Source: Tateyamaria omphalii
GTDB lineage: Bacteria; Pseudomonadota; Alphaproteobacteria; Rhodobacterales; Rhodobacteraceae
DNA: 64,000 nucleotides
NCBI RefSeq assembly: GCF_001969365.1
Contig: NZ_CP019312.1
Span: 3,695,001 to 3,759,000, forward strand
Direction: 5' to 3'
The notes below the pieces were generated by a model that saw only the letters and a program-made list of their open reading frames with translations, was not told the DNA's origin and did no database searches. Positions 49,794 to 58,270 of this stretch are shown piece by piece. How positions within the stretch are numbered: position 1 is the stretch's first letter; each line of letters opens with the position of its first letter. A program made the translations under genes and the position numbers.

Positions 49794-51065
49794 ATGCCAG
49801 ACGAGACACCCAAGACGAATGCCGCAGGTCTATCCCGGCGCCAGATCCTTGCCGGGGGCACGGCACTCGGCGCTGCCTTGTTCCTGCCGAAAGATCTGAG
49901 AGCCGCCGATTTTCCGACCGCCGAGATCAACACCACCGGCCTGGCCGTCACGGACGACACCGTGACCATCGGCATCCTGCACTCGGTCACTGGAACGATG
50001 GCGATTTCCGAGACAGGCTCCGTTCAGGCCGAAAAGCTGGCGATTGAGCAGATCAACGCGCAGGGCGGCATCCTGGGTCGCAAGATCGAGTACATCCAGG
50101 AAGACGGCGCTTCTGATTGGCCGACCTTTGCCGAGAAGGCGCGCAAGCTGCTTGTTAACGACAAGGTGGCGTCGGTCATGGGCTGCTGGACGTCGGCCAG
50201 CCGCAAAGCGGTTCTGCCGGTGTTCGAGCAGCATAACGGGTTTCTCTACTATCCGACCTTCTATGAGGGCCTCGAGCAGAGCCCCAACGTCATCTACACC
50301 GGCCAGGAGGCCACGCAACAGATCATTGCGGGCCTTGATTGGGTCAACCAGACCAAGGATGCCAAGACATTCTATCTGCTTGGGTCGGACTACATCTGGC
50401 CGCGCACGTCGAACAAGATCGCGCGCAAGCACATCGAAAACTTCATGGAAGGCTGCAAGGTCGTGGGTGAGGAATACTACCCGCTTGGCCACACGCAGTT
50501 CAACTCGGTCATCAACAAGATCCGCCTGCGCAAGCCGGATGTGATCTATGCCATCGTCGTGGGTGGCTCGAATGTGGCGTTCTACAAGCAATTGAAGGCG
50601 GCGGGCATTGATCCGACGGAGGAAAGCCCGATCGTGCTGACCATTTCGGTGACCGAGGATGAGATCCGCGGCATCGGCGGCGAGAACATCGAAGGCGCCT
50701 ATGCCTGCATGAAGTACTTCCAGTCGCTTGAAAACGAGAACAACGTCAAGTTCGTGGAAGAATTCAAGAAGATGTGGGGCGATGACATCGTGATCGGCGA
50801 TGTGACCCAGGCCGCCTATCTTGGTCCATGGCTTTGGAAAGCGGCAGTCGAGAAGGCCGGCAGCTTTGACGTGGACAAGGTGCGCGCGGCCTCACCGGGT
50901 ATCGAGCTCACCACTGCACCCGAAGGCTACGTCAAGGTGCATGAAAACCACCACCTCTGGTCCAAGACCCGCGTCGGCAAGGCGCAGGCGGACGGACAAT
51001 ACGAGGTCGTATTCGAGACCGCAGAGCTTGTTGAGCCGGACCCGTTCCCGGAAGGCTACCAATAA
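49794..51065 (+). CDS. urtA: Urea/short-chain amide ABC transporter substrate-binding protein
   Basis: The 423-residue protein begins with a Tat-type signal (LSRRQILAGGTALGAALF). The mature part is a type I periplasmic binding protein of the UrtA/FmdD/AmiC group: IGILHSVTGTMAISE (about 59-73), GGILGRKIEYIQEDGASDWPT, GCWTSASRKAVLPV and the YPTFYEGLEQSPNVIYTG segment characteristic of UrtA. It is preceded by gaaggaggcgat. UrtA-like proteins bind urea or formamide-type amides. With formamidase encoded in the same operon, a short-chain amide is as likely a ligand as urea. Confidence 0.92.
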   Translation: MPDETPKTNAAGLSRRQILAGGTALGAALFLPKDLRAADFPTAEINTTGLAVTDDTVTIGILHSVTGTMAISETGSVQAEKLAIEQINAQGGILGRKIEYIQEDGASDWPTFAEKARKLLVNDKVASVMGCWTSASRKAVLPVFEQHNGFLYYPTFYEGLEQSPNVIYTGQEATQQIIAGLDWVNQTKDAKTFYLLGSDYIWPRTSNKIARKHIENFMEGCKVVGEEYYPLGHTQFNSVINKIRLRKPDVIYAIVVGGSNVAFYKQLKAAGIDPTEESPIVLTISVTEDEIRGIGGENIEGAYACMKYFQSLENENNVKFVEEFKKMWGDDIVIGDVTQAAYLGPWLWKAAVEKAGSFDVDKVRAASPGIELTTAPEGYVKVHENHHLWSKTRVGKAQADGQYEVVFETAELVEPDPFPEGYQ

Positions 51066-51077
51066 GCATCTGCTGAT

Positions 51078-51107
51078 GGGCGACCTGGTTCCTACGCCGG
51101 GTCGCCC
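51078..51107 (+). promoter_or_regulatory. Hairpin between urtA and urtB
   Basis: gggcgacc (51078-51085) pairs perfectly with ggtcgccc (51100-51107) right after the urtA stop. No U-run follows. Such hairpins commonly protect the binding-protein message or dampen readthrough so that urtA is made in excess over the permeases. Confidence 0.6.
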
Positions 51108-51152
51108 TAGCCGCCCCTCTCCCTGTCTTATTCGTCTCGTTGGAGCTGCAAC

Positions 51153-52079
51153 ATGTTTGCCGACTATTCCTGGCCCGAACTTGGCGCGATCTTTGCCATG
51201 CAAGGCTTTGCTGGCCTGATCCTTTTCTCTGTGTTCGTGTTGATGGCGCTTGGTCTGGCGATCATCTTTGGTCAGATGGGCGTCATCAACATGGCGCACG
51301 GGGAGTTCATGATCCTTGGCGCCTATGTCACCTACCTGATGTCGAACCTGTTTGCCGACCATGTGCCGGCGCTGTTCGGCATGTACTTCTTTGTCGCTAT
51401 GTTTCTGGCGTTCATCGCGTCCGGCGCGCTGGGGTTACTGGTCGAATGGGCCATGATCCGGCACCTCTACAAACGGCCACTTGATACGCTTTTGGCGACC
51501 TGGGGGCTGAGCCTTATTCTGCAGCAGGTCTATCGCAGTGTTTTTGGTGCGCGCGAGGTGGGCGTGTCCATTCCGGATTGGATGATGGGGTCCATGCCCG
51601 TGACGGACCTTATTGAAATACCCATCAATGGCATATTCGTGATGGTTTTGGCGGTCAGCATCTCGGTTGGCGTTTACATCATGATGTTCCGTTCGAACTG
51701 GGGCAAGCAGGTGCGCGCGATCAACCAGAACCGGGTGATGGCGGGCGCCGTTGGCATCAACACCGAATGGACCGACCGTTTGACGTTCGGCATCGGCTGC
51801 GGGGTCGCGGGTGTTGCGGGCTCGGCCTTTACAATGATCGGCTCGACCGGCCCCACGGCAGGGCAGCTGTACATTGTCGACACGTTCCTGGTGGTGGTCT
51901 TCGGTGGCGCCGCGTCGCTGCTGGGCACAATTGCCTCGGCATTCTCAATCTCTCAGGCGCAATCCATCATGGAGTTCTTCCTCTCCGGCTCGATGGCCAA
52001 GGTTCTGACGCTTCTGGTGGTCGTCGGCATCCTGATGATCCGCCCACAGGGTCTCTTTGCCATGAAACTGCGTAAGTAA
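51153..52079 (+). CDS. urtB: Urea/amide ABC transporter permease (LivH-type)
   Basis: The 308-residue membrane protein has about eight helices and LivH/UrtB motifs: ALGLAIIFGQMGVINMAHGEFMILGAY (about 33-59), the RPLDTLLATWGLSLILQQ segment, and the cytoplasmic coupling loop with GKQVRAINQNRVMAGAVGIN. It forms the translocation channel with UrtC. It lies 87 bp after urtA, across the hairpin, and 12 bp before urtC. Confidence 0.92.
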   Translation: MFADYSWPELGAIFAMQGFAGLILFSVFVLMALGLAIIFGQMGVINMAHGEFMILGAYVTYLMSNLFADHVPALFGMYFFVAMFLAFIASGALGLLVEWAMIRHLYKRPLDTLLATWGLSLILQQVYRSVFGAREVGVSIPDWMMGSMPVTDLIEIPINGIFVMVLAVSISVGVYIMMFRSNWGKQVRAINQNRVMAGAVGINTEWTDRLTFGIGCGVAGVAGSAFTMIGSTGPTAGQLYIVDTFLVVVFGGAASLLGTIASAFSISQAQSIMEFFLSGSMAKVLTLLVVVGILMIRPQGLFAMKLRK

Positions 52080-52091
52080 GGGGCCGCTCTG

Positions 52092-53231
52092 ATGACACGT
52101 ACTTCCTTCATGACCCGCAAAGAGCTGATCGGTTTCCTGATCCTCGCGGCGGTGATCTTCGTGCTTTTGCCAGCGGTACTGGACAGTTTCCGCCTCAACC
52201 TCTTTGGCAAATACCTCACCTACGCCTTTGTCGCGGTTGGCCTTGCGCTGTGCTGGGGCGCGGGCGGCATCCTGAGCCTGGGGCAGGGCGTCTTTTTCGG
52301 CTTGGGCGGCTACTGCATGGCGATGTTTCTCAAGCTCGAAGCGTCGACGCCCGAGAATACGTCGATCCAGTCCACCCCCGGCATTCCCGACTTCATGGAC
52401 TGGAACCAGCTGACGGAACTGCCTGTCTGGTGGCAGCCCTTCTATAGCCTGCCTCTGGCCCTGCTGGCGGTGGTTGCTGTGCCGGTGGCCTTCGCCTTCA
52501 TCATCGGCTTTGCCATGTTCACCCGGCGTGTGGGTGGGGTGTACTTCGCGATCATCACCCAGGCCTTTGCCGCGATCCTTACAATCCTGATCATCGGGCA
52601 ACAGGGCTATACCGGCGGCGTCAACGGCATCACGGACCTGCGCACGCTTCTGGGGTGGGATATCCGCACGGATGAAGCGAAGACGACGCTTTATTTCGTC
52701 AACGGCGTGCTGCTGTTCGCCGTTCTCTTGATCGCGCAATATGTACGAAAATCCAAACTTGGGCGGCTATTGATTGCTATGCGCGATCAAGAAGATCGCG
52801 TGCGCTTTTCGGGCTACAACGTCGCCAATTTCAAGATCTTCATCTTCTGTCTCGGGGCTGCCTTTGCCGGTATCGGCGGGGCGATGTTCACGCTGCAGGT
52901 GGGTTTCATGTCGCCCACACTGGTCGGCATCGTTCCTTCGATCGAGATGGTTATCTTTTGCGCCGTTGGCGGCAGGCTTTCGATCCTTGGAGCGGTTTAT
53001 GGCGCGCTGTTGGTGAACTGGGCCAAAACTTCATTTTCGGAAGCGTTTCCAGAGCTTTGGCTGCTGGGTCTGGGCGGGTTGTTCATCGCGGTCGTGATGT
53101 TTTTTCCCAACGGGTTGGCCGGGCTGTGGTCCGAAAAGATCGAACCGCAGCTTGAGGGGCTTTTCCGCAAATCCAAACCGGTTGAACCCGCTGAAAGCGC
53201 TGCCCCGTCGTCCCGCGCCGCGGCAGAATAA
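52092..53231 (+). CDS. urtC: Urea/amide ABC transporter permease (LivM-type)
   Basis: The 379-residue membrane protein has about ten helices and LivM/UrtC motifs: ALCWGAGGILSLGQGVFFGLGGY (about 53-75), GVYFAIITQAFAAILTIL and the coupling loop RLLIAMRDQEDRVRFSGYNVANFKIF. The YTGGVNGITDL segment is typical of UrtC. It pairs with UrtB. The C-terminal 35 residues are polar and Pro/Ala-rich. Confidence 0.92.
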   Translation: MTRTSFMTRKELIGFLILAAVIFVLLPAVLDSFRLNLFGKYLTYAFVAVGLALCWGAGGILSLGQGVFFGLGGYCMAMFLKLEASTPENTSIQSTPGIPDFMDWNQLTELPVWWQPFYSLPLALLAVVAVPVAFAFIIGFAMFTRRVGGVYFAIITQAFAAILTILIIGQQGYTGGVNGITDLRTLLGWDIRTDEAKTTLYFVNGVLLFAVLLIAQYVRKSKLGRLLIAMRDQEDRVRFSGYNVANFKIFIFCLGAAFAGIGGAMFTLQVGFMSPTLVGIVPSIEMVIFCAVGGRLSILGAVYGALLVNWAKTSFSEAFPELWLLGLGGLFIAVVMFFPNGLAGLWSEKIEPQLEGLFRKSKPVEPAESAAPSSRAAAE

Positions 53232-53243
53232 GGAGATTTGTCG

Positions 53244-53984
53244 ATGTCAGACCGTTTCATTCTGAGCGTTGAGGAACTCACGGTGTCCTTCGATGGGTTC
53301 AAGGCCGTTGATGCACTCAGTTTCTATGTTGAACCAAACGAATGCCGGGTGATCATCGGGCCCAACGGGGCGGGCAAGACCACGGTGCTGGACCTCATTT
53401 GCGGGCGCACCAAGGCCACCGGCGGCACGGTCAAATTCAAGGACAAAGAGCTGCTGTCAATGCGCGAGGACCAGATCGTGAATGCGGGCGTTGGGCGCAA
53501 GTTTCAGACACCCAGCGTGTATGAAGACCTTACCGTCTCGGAAAATCTGGAACTTAGTTATCCCAAGGGCCACAGCGTTTTTGGTGCACTGATGTTCCGG
53601 CGCGACGATCTGATCCAGACCCGTATCATCGAAATCGCCAAGACGATCTTTCTCGACAACCAGCTTGATGAAAAGGCGGCGTTCCTGAGCCATGGGCAAA
53701 AGCAATGGTTGGAGATCGGGATGCTGCTGATCCAGGACCCGGAGCTGTTGATGCTGGACGAGCCGGTGGCGGGCATGTCGGTGGCCGAACGCAAGAAAAC
53801 CGCAGAACTGCTGAACCGCATCATTCAGGATCGTTCGGTCATCGTGATCGAGCACGACATGGGGTTCGTCGCCGACATCGCGACCCGGGTTACGGTGCTG
53901 CACCAGGGCAAAACGCTCAGCGAAGGGTCAATGGAGCGTGTGCAGAACGATCCCAAAGTTGTCGAAGTCTATCTGGGTCATTGA
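53244..53984 (+). CDS. urtD: Urea/amide ABC transporter ATPase (LivG-type)
   Basis: The ATG at 53244 follows aaggag at 8 bases. The 246-residue ATPase has Walker A (GPNGAGKTT), a Q-loop in GVGRKFQTPSVYEDLTV, the signature region (LSHGQKQWLEIGMLL, with LSHGQ instead of LSGGQ, as usual in UrtD), Walker B (LLMLDEPVAGMS) and the H-loop in IVIEHDMGF. It energises the UrtB/UrtC channel together with UrtE. Confidence 0.93.
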   Translation: MSDRFILSVEELTVSFDGFKAVDALSFYVEPNECRVIIGPNGAGKTTVLDLICGRTKATGGTVKFKDKELLSMREDQIVNAGVGRKFQTPSVYEDLTVSENLELSYPKGHSVFGALMFRRDDLIQTRIIEIAKTIFLDNQLDEKAAFLSHGQKQWLEIGMLLIQDPELLMLDEPVAGMSVAERKKTAELLNRIIQDRSVIVIEHDMGFVADIATRVTVLHQGKTLSEGSMERVQNDPKVVEVYLGH

Positions 53985-53995
53985 GGAGAGCCGCC

Positions 53996-54685
53996 ATGCT
54001 GAATGTCAAATCCCTGCGTGCCTCCTATGGCGAGAGCGAGGTGCTTCATAGCCTCGACCTTGATGTGAAACCGGGCGAAATTGTTGCCATCATGGGCCGC
54101 AACGGCATGGGCAAAACCACGCTGATGAAAACGCTGATGGGCATCATGCCCGAACGTGGCGGAGAGGTTCAAGTTGGTGACACGGCTCTCACCGGGCTCA
54201 AGTCACACCAACGCGTCGCCAGGGGCATCGCATATGTGCCGCAAGGCCGCATGATTTTTTCGGCCATGACGGTGAAGGAAAACGTGGAAACCGGGCTTAC
54301 TGTCACGGGACAGAAAACCGTACCGGACGACATTTACGAACTGTTCCCGGTTCTGCTCGAGATGAAGAACCGGCGCGGCGGCAACCTGTCTGGTGGACAG
54401 CAGCAACAGCTCGCCATAGCACGGGCTCTGGCTTCAAACCCCAAAGTCCTTCTGCTTGATGAGCCGACCGAAGGCATCCAGCCCTCAATCATCCGCGAAA
54501 TGGCCCGCACGCTGCGTAAAATCCGCGACCAAAAGGGCCTGAGCATCGTCGTTTCAGAACAGGTGCTAAGCTTTGCGCTCGATGTCGCCGACCGCGTCAT
54601 GGTGATCGAGAATGGCCGCTTTGTTCATGACAGTCCGCGCGACAGCCTCGACGAGGCCAAGGTCACAAAATTCCTGTCCGTGTAG
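53996..54685 (+). CDS. urtE: Urea/amide ABC transporter ATPase (LivF-type)
   Basis: The ATG at 53996 follows gaggag. The 229-residue ATPase has Walker A (GRNGMGKTTLMK), the YVPQGRMIFSAMTVKENV region typical of LivF/UrtE, signature NLSGGQQQQLAIARAL, Walker B (VLLLDEPTEGIQPS) and the switch region VVSEQVLSFAL, where SEQ replaces the usual EH(Q)N. It is 11 bp after urtD and 24 bp before the formamidase gene. Confidence 0.93.
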   Translation: MLNVKSLRASYGESEVLHSLDLDVKPGEIVAIMGRNGMGKTTLMKTLMGIMPERGGEVQVGDTALTGLKSHQRVARGIAYVPQGRMIFSAMTVKENVETGLTVTGQKTVPDDIYELFPVLLEMKNRRGGNLSGGQQQQLAIARALASNPKVLLLDEPTEGIQPSIIREMARTLRKIRDQKGLSIVVSEQVLSFALDVADRVMVIENGRFVHDSPRDSLDEAKVTKFLSV

Positions 54686-54709
54686 TCAAACCCAACTTGG
54701 AGGATACCA

Positions 54710-55975
54710 ATGCCTGACACTTATCAAACACCTATGGCGTCTTATTCAGCGGACACGCTGATCCGGGTCGATCTGGATGAGAGCCCGCACACCAACGAGA
54801 AAATTCACAACCGTTGGCACCCGGATATCCCGATTGTCGAATGGGTTGATGCCGGTGACGATTTCATTGTCGAGGCCTATGACTGGACCGGCAGCCAAAT
54901 TGCCAACAACGATGACGCCGCGGATGTGCGCGACGTGGAATTGCCGCAGGTGCACTACCTGTCCGGACCAATCGGCGTGCGCGGTGCGCAACCCGGCGAT
55001 CTGCTGGTCGTCGAGCTGTTGGATGTTGGCCCACTGGACCGCAGCCAGTGGGGTTTCAACGGCGTCTTTTCCAAAAACAACGGCGGAGGTTTCCTGCAGG
55101 AGCAATTCCCGACCGCGCAGAAATCCATCTGGGATTTCAAGGGTATGTTCACCTCGTCGCGCCACGTTCCAGGCGTACGCTACGCGGGCCTCATTCATCC
55201 GGGTCTGATCGGCACATTGCCGGATCGCAAGATGCTGGACGCGTGGAACACCCGCGAAAAAGCGTTGTTCGACACGAACCCCACCCGCGTGCCAGCGTTG
55301 GCAGAACTGCCCAACACCCAAGCGGCCCATATGGGGAAAATGACCGGCGAGGCCCGTGATGCCGCCGCCGCCGAAGCGGCGCGCACATTGCCGCCCCGCG
55401 AGAACGGGGGGAATTGCGATATCAAGGACCTCAGCCGCGGCTCGGTCTGTTACTTCCCTTGCTATGTGGAGGGCGGCGGTCTTTCGATGGGCGACACCCA
55501 CTTCAGTCAGGGCGACGGTGAGATTACCTTCTGCGGCGGTATCGAGATGGCCAGCTGGCTGCACGTCAAAGTCAGCATTATCAAGGACGGGATTGCGAAA
55601 TACGGCGTCAAAAACCCGATGTTCAAACCATCGCCGATCACGCCGAAATATGACGATTATCTGATCTTCGAAGGCATCTCGGTCGATGAGGATGACAACC
55701 AACATTATGTCGATATGACCGAGGCGTACCGCCAGGCCTGCCTGAACGCGATTAACTACATGACCAAGTTCGGTTACTCGCGTGAACAGGGCCTCGCCAT
55801 CCTTGGAACCGCGCCCGTGCAGGGACATGTGTCTGGCATCGTCGACTATCCAAATGCCTGCGCAACCCTCTGGCTGCCCACGGATATTTTCGAGGGCGAC
55901 TTGATGCCGGGGCCGGACGGGCCAACGAAGTATCTCGACGGCTCAATCGACATCCCCACCGCGCCGGACCTCTAG
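54710..55975 (+). CDS. fmdA: Formamidase
   Basis: The 421-residue protein is a full-length member of the acetamidase/formamidase family (FmdA). It shows HNRWHPDIPIVEWVDAGDDF (about 33-52), VHYLSGPIGVRGAQPGDLLVVELLDVG, GNCDIKDLSRGSVCYFPCYVEGGGLSMGDTH-type core segments (GGGLSMGDTH carries conserved acid and His), and QGDGEITFCGGIEM. It hydrolyses formamide to formate and ammonia in the cytoplasm. It is the sixth gene of the operon, so the imported substrate is converted directly to an ammonium source. Confidence 0.93.
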   Translation: MPDTYQTPMASYSADTLIRVDLDESPHTNEKIHNRWHPDIPIVEWVDAGDDFIVEAYDWTGSQIANNDDAADVRDVELPQVHYLSGPIGVRGAQPGDLLVVELLDVGPLDRSQWGFNGVFSKNNGGGFLQEQFPTAQKSIWDFKGMFTSSRHVPGVRYAGLIHPGLIGTLPDRKMLDAWNTREKALFDTNPTRVPALAELPNTQAAHMGKMTGEARDAAAAEAARTLPPRENGGNCDIKDLSRGSVCYFPCYVEGGGLSMGDTHFSQGDGEITFCGGIEMASWLHVKVSIIKDGIAKYGVKNPMFKPSPITPKYDDYLIFEGISVDEDDNQHYVDMTEAYRQACLNAINYMTKFGYSREQGLAILGTAPVQGHVSGIVDYPNACATLWLPTDIFEGDLMPGPDGPTKYLDGSIDIPTAPDL

Positions 55976-55983
55976 AACACATG

Positions 55984-56010
55984 CCCTGCGGTCTCACGCA
56001 GGCCGCAGGG
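55984..56010 (+). promoter_or_regulatory. Hairpin after fmdA (attenuator or weak terminator)
   Basis: ccctgcgg (55984-55991) pairs with ccgcaggg (56003-56010) around an 11-base loop, between fmdA and fmdB. Only ctcttt follows, so it probably reduces rather than ends transcription. Confidence 0.5.
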
Positions 56011-56031
56011 CTCTTTGCACACGGAGTTGAA

Positions 56032-56349
56032 ATGCCCCTTTATGACTACATCTGTGCCGAACATGGCGTGTTTCAGGAAATGGCGCCTGTCAGCCGCTTT
56101 GACGCGCCGTGCGCCTGTCCCGTCTGCGGTGCAAGTTCCGTGCGCGCCCTGACCGTACCGCAGCTTTCAACGCTCGCTCCGCTTGCCCGTAAAGCGCACG
56201 GCGTCAACGAGCGTTCATCGGACAGCCCAAGGCGAGCCAAGGCGAATGGACTGACACCCTCGGGTCCCAGGATCCGCAGCAAATCTCACCGTGCGGCCGA
56301 TGGGACGAAAAGCACGCAGTCGTCGCGTCCTTGGATGCTGTCTCATTGA
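56032..56349 (+). CDS. fmdB: FmdB-family zinc-ribbon protein
   Basis: The ATG at 56032 follows cggagttgaa. The 105-residue protein opens with MPLYDYICAEHGVFQEM and a zinc ribbon (Cys8, then CACPVCG near 28-34), the hallmark of FmdB proteins. In Methylophilus the fmd cluster includes fmdB, which is considered a regulatory protein. The C-terminal tail ends in SSRPWMLSH, the usual end in Rhodobacterales members. It closes the amide operon. The longer frame from 55981 is spurious. Confidence 0.88.
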   Translation: MPLYDYICAEHGVFQEMAPVSRFDAPCACPVCGASSVRALTVPQLSTLAPLARKAHGVNERSSDSPRRAKANGLTPSGPRIRSKSHRAADGTKSTQSSRPWMLSH

Positions 56350-56590
56350 TGCGAAGGTCAATACCGGCCGCTCTGGCAGTGTGCGCGGAATGACGTGTTG
56401 TCCTGACAGGCCCATCGTTCTGCGTGAGGCGCCGACGCAACCCCGGTTCGTTCTCGGCCACTGCACGCCAGGCCAGCCGCGAAAGATCAACACCAATGGG
56501 CATGTGAGCATCGCTATGGTCATAAAGCCGCCAGAAAGCGGCCTGTATCACTGGTGCATCCGAGACGGGAAGCTCCAGGAAAAGACGGCG

Positions 56591-57409
56591 TCAGGCATTT
56601 CCATCGCGCTTGGCCTTTTGATGCTCATCTTCGACCAGACCGATTTTCCAATAGCCTGAAATGTACATGTCCTCCTTTGGCAATTTGCGTTCGTTCATCA
56701 GAAATGCGCGCAGCGATTTGATGACGCCAGATTCACCGGCAATACAGGTTTTGACCCGGCCCTTGGGCCAGTCCATCGACCGAATGAGGTCTTCCTGAGC
56801 ACGCGACGGCGTATGCGGATCAGGGTGGATCAGCCAATGCACATCGAAGCCGGCAGGTATGGCGATCTTTTGTTTGTCCTCGGGTGCGGTCACTTCGAAG
56901 ATTGCCACACCTTTGGCGTCGCGTGGCATCGCCTCAAGTGTTGCCGCCGCGACCGGGATGGCTGAAGGGTCCGCCGCCACAAGATACCAATCCGCGTCAA
57001 ACTGAGTGACTTTGGGCGTGCTCGGCCCGGCAAAGCCGAGAAAGTCACCGGGTTTTGCGCGGCTCGCCCATCGTGACGCTGGACCCTCGTCGCCATGGGC
57101 CACGAAGTCGATCGTCAACTCTTGGCGGCCAGCATCGAATGTCCGAACAGTATAGGTGCGGCGGACCGGGGCTGGACCGTCACGAAGGCGTGCGGCGAAA
57201 TCTGTTTTCGACTCATCCTGATCGGGGATCATCAGTTTGCAGTTCCCGCCCTCGCGCCCCGTTGGGAATCCGTCGAGTTCCGGCCCGGCAAATACAACCC
57301 GGATCATGTTCGGCGTCAGGCACCACGCTTGTGCAACCGTCAGCACGCGGGGGGCCGGGCGTCGGGCGACGTTACGTATGGTTTGAGCCATCCTTGATAT
57401 CAGTGCCAT
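56591..57409 (-). CDS. Siderophore-interacting protein (ferric-siderophore reductase family)
   Basis: The 272-residue protein has an FAD-binding 9 domain (about 15-125, with the RTYTVR flavin motif near 83-88) and a C-terminal SIP domain (about 130-250, including WYLVAADPSAIPV and AGESGVIKSLR). Family members such as YqjH and ViuB reduce ferric siderophores in the cytoplasm to free iron. The start may instead be the ATG at 57391. It is the last gene of a four-gene transcript led by an NTF2-like protein; no siderophore receptor or transporter is adjacent. Confidence 0.87.
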   Translation of the reverse strand: MALISRMAQTIRNVARRPAPRVLTVAQAWCLTPNMIRVVFAGPELDGFPTGREGGNCKLMIPDQDESKTDFAARLRDGPAPVRRTYTVRTFDAGRQELTIDFVAHGDEGPASRWASRAKPGDFLGFAGPSTPKVTQFDADWYLVAADPSAIPVAAATLEAMPRDAKGVAIFEVTAPEDKQKIAIPAGFDVHWLIHPDPHTPSRAQEDLIRSMDWPKGRVKTCIAGESGVIKSLRAFLMNERKLPKEDMYISGYWKIGLVEDEHQKAKRDGNA

Positions 57410-57447
57410 GTGACTGTCTTTCGGTGACCAGGATACCTGGAGCGATG

Positions 57448-58215
57448 TCAGAATTTACCGGAATTGCCCCAATCTGCACGCGGGCTGATGTCTTCGGCAT
57501 TCATCCAATGTTCAACGATCTTACCGCCTGCAACGCGGTAGAGGTCGAAGACGGCGATGTCTTTGCCCTGCGCACGGCGCTTTCCGTAGGTCACGACGAA
57601 ATCACCTTGGCCGATCAACTGGAACAGCATTTCGTAACACCCGGCGTCGTTTGATGCGAGCCATGCGGCAAGCCCATCGCGCCCCGCGCCGATGGTGGGG
57701 GCATGTTGCACGACATCTGGCGCAACAAAATCGGCGATCTTGTTGTGGCGGCCCTCTTGGCAAACTTGTTTCGTGAATTCCAACACAAGCGCTTTGTTCG
57801 CCACAGTGTCTGCGCCTGCATCAACATCGCGTACGCCGCCCACCATGTCTTTGCCGGACCTCGTGTCTTTGACGTAAGGTGCGATGGTGTCCCAATGTTC
57901 AAGGATCAACCCATCCGCATCCGTATAGAACATGTCCATCGTGACCCACTCCGCGGCCCCATCGTTGAGCGATTGATAGGCGCTGCAAAAGACCCATGGG
58001 CCGTCTTCAAAGATCCGAAGGATCTCAATGTCTCGCTTTGGATTGCGCGCGACGAAGGGCTCAAAGAACGCCAGAAACCCATCGGCCCCATCGGCAACGC
58101 CCGTTGAATGCTGGGTATAACGATGGCCGGTGTACTTATGCACAGCCTCGCGCGCATTTCCGCCTGCAATCCCTTCCAGGTAAATCGCGCGCACATTGTC
58201 GAGTGCTTGTCCCAT
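57448..58215 (-). CDS. Tandem NTF2-like (SnoaL) protein
   Basis: The 255-residue protein contains two NTF2-like domains in a row (about 1-120 and 130-250). Each starts with a helix and ends in a strand with conserved His/Trp: DADGLILEHWDTIAPY in the first and RVAGGKIVEHWMNAEDIS in the second. This is the pattern of SnoaL-like polyketide-cyclase homologues. There is no signal peptide. It lies 38 bp upstream of the siderophore-interacting gene and 55 bp after the MBL-fold gene in one operon. The reaction is unknown. Confidence 0.8.
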   Translation of the reverse strand: MGQALDNVRAIYLEGIAGGNAREAVHKYTGHRYTQHSTGVADGADGFLAFFEPFVARNPKRDIEILRIFEDGPWVFCSAYQSLNDGAAEWVTMDMFYTDADGLILEHWDTIAPYVKDTRSGKDMVGGVRDVDAGADTVANKALVLEFTKQVCQEGRHNKIADFVAPDVVQHAPTIGAGRDGLAAWLASNDAGCYEMLFQLIGQGDFVVTYGKRRAQGKDIAVFDLYRVAGGKIVEHWMNAEDISPRADWGNSGKF

Positions 58216-58270
58216 CGCCGGCTCCTGTTGTGTAAAGGCGGGCAGCGTCGCTGCTCCGCGGCGTGCTGCG

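Noticed and set aside
54746..55828. 360-codon minus-strand frame opposite fmdA
   Set aside because: Formamidase motifs are all on the plus strand.
56204..56551. Minus-strand frame of 115 codons after fmdB
   Set aside because: It overlaps the conserved C-terminus of FmdB and has no ribosome site or family match.
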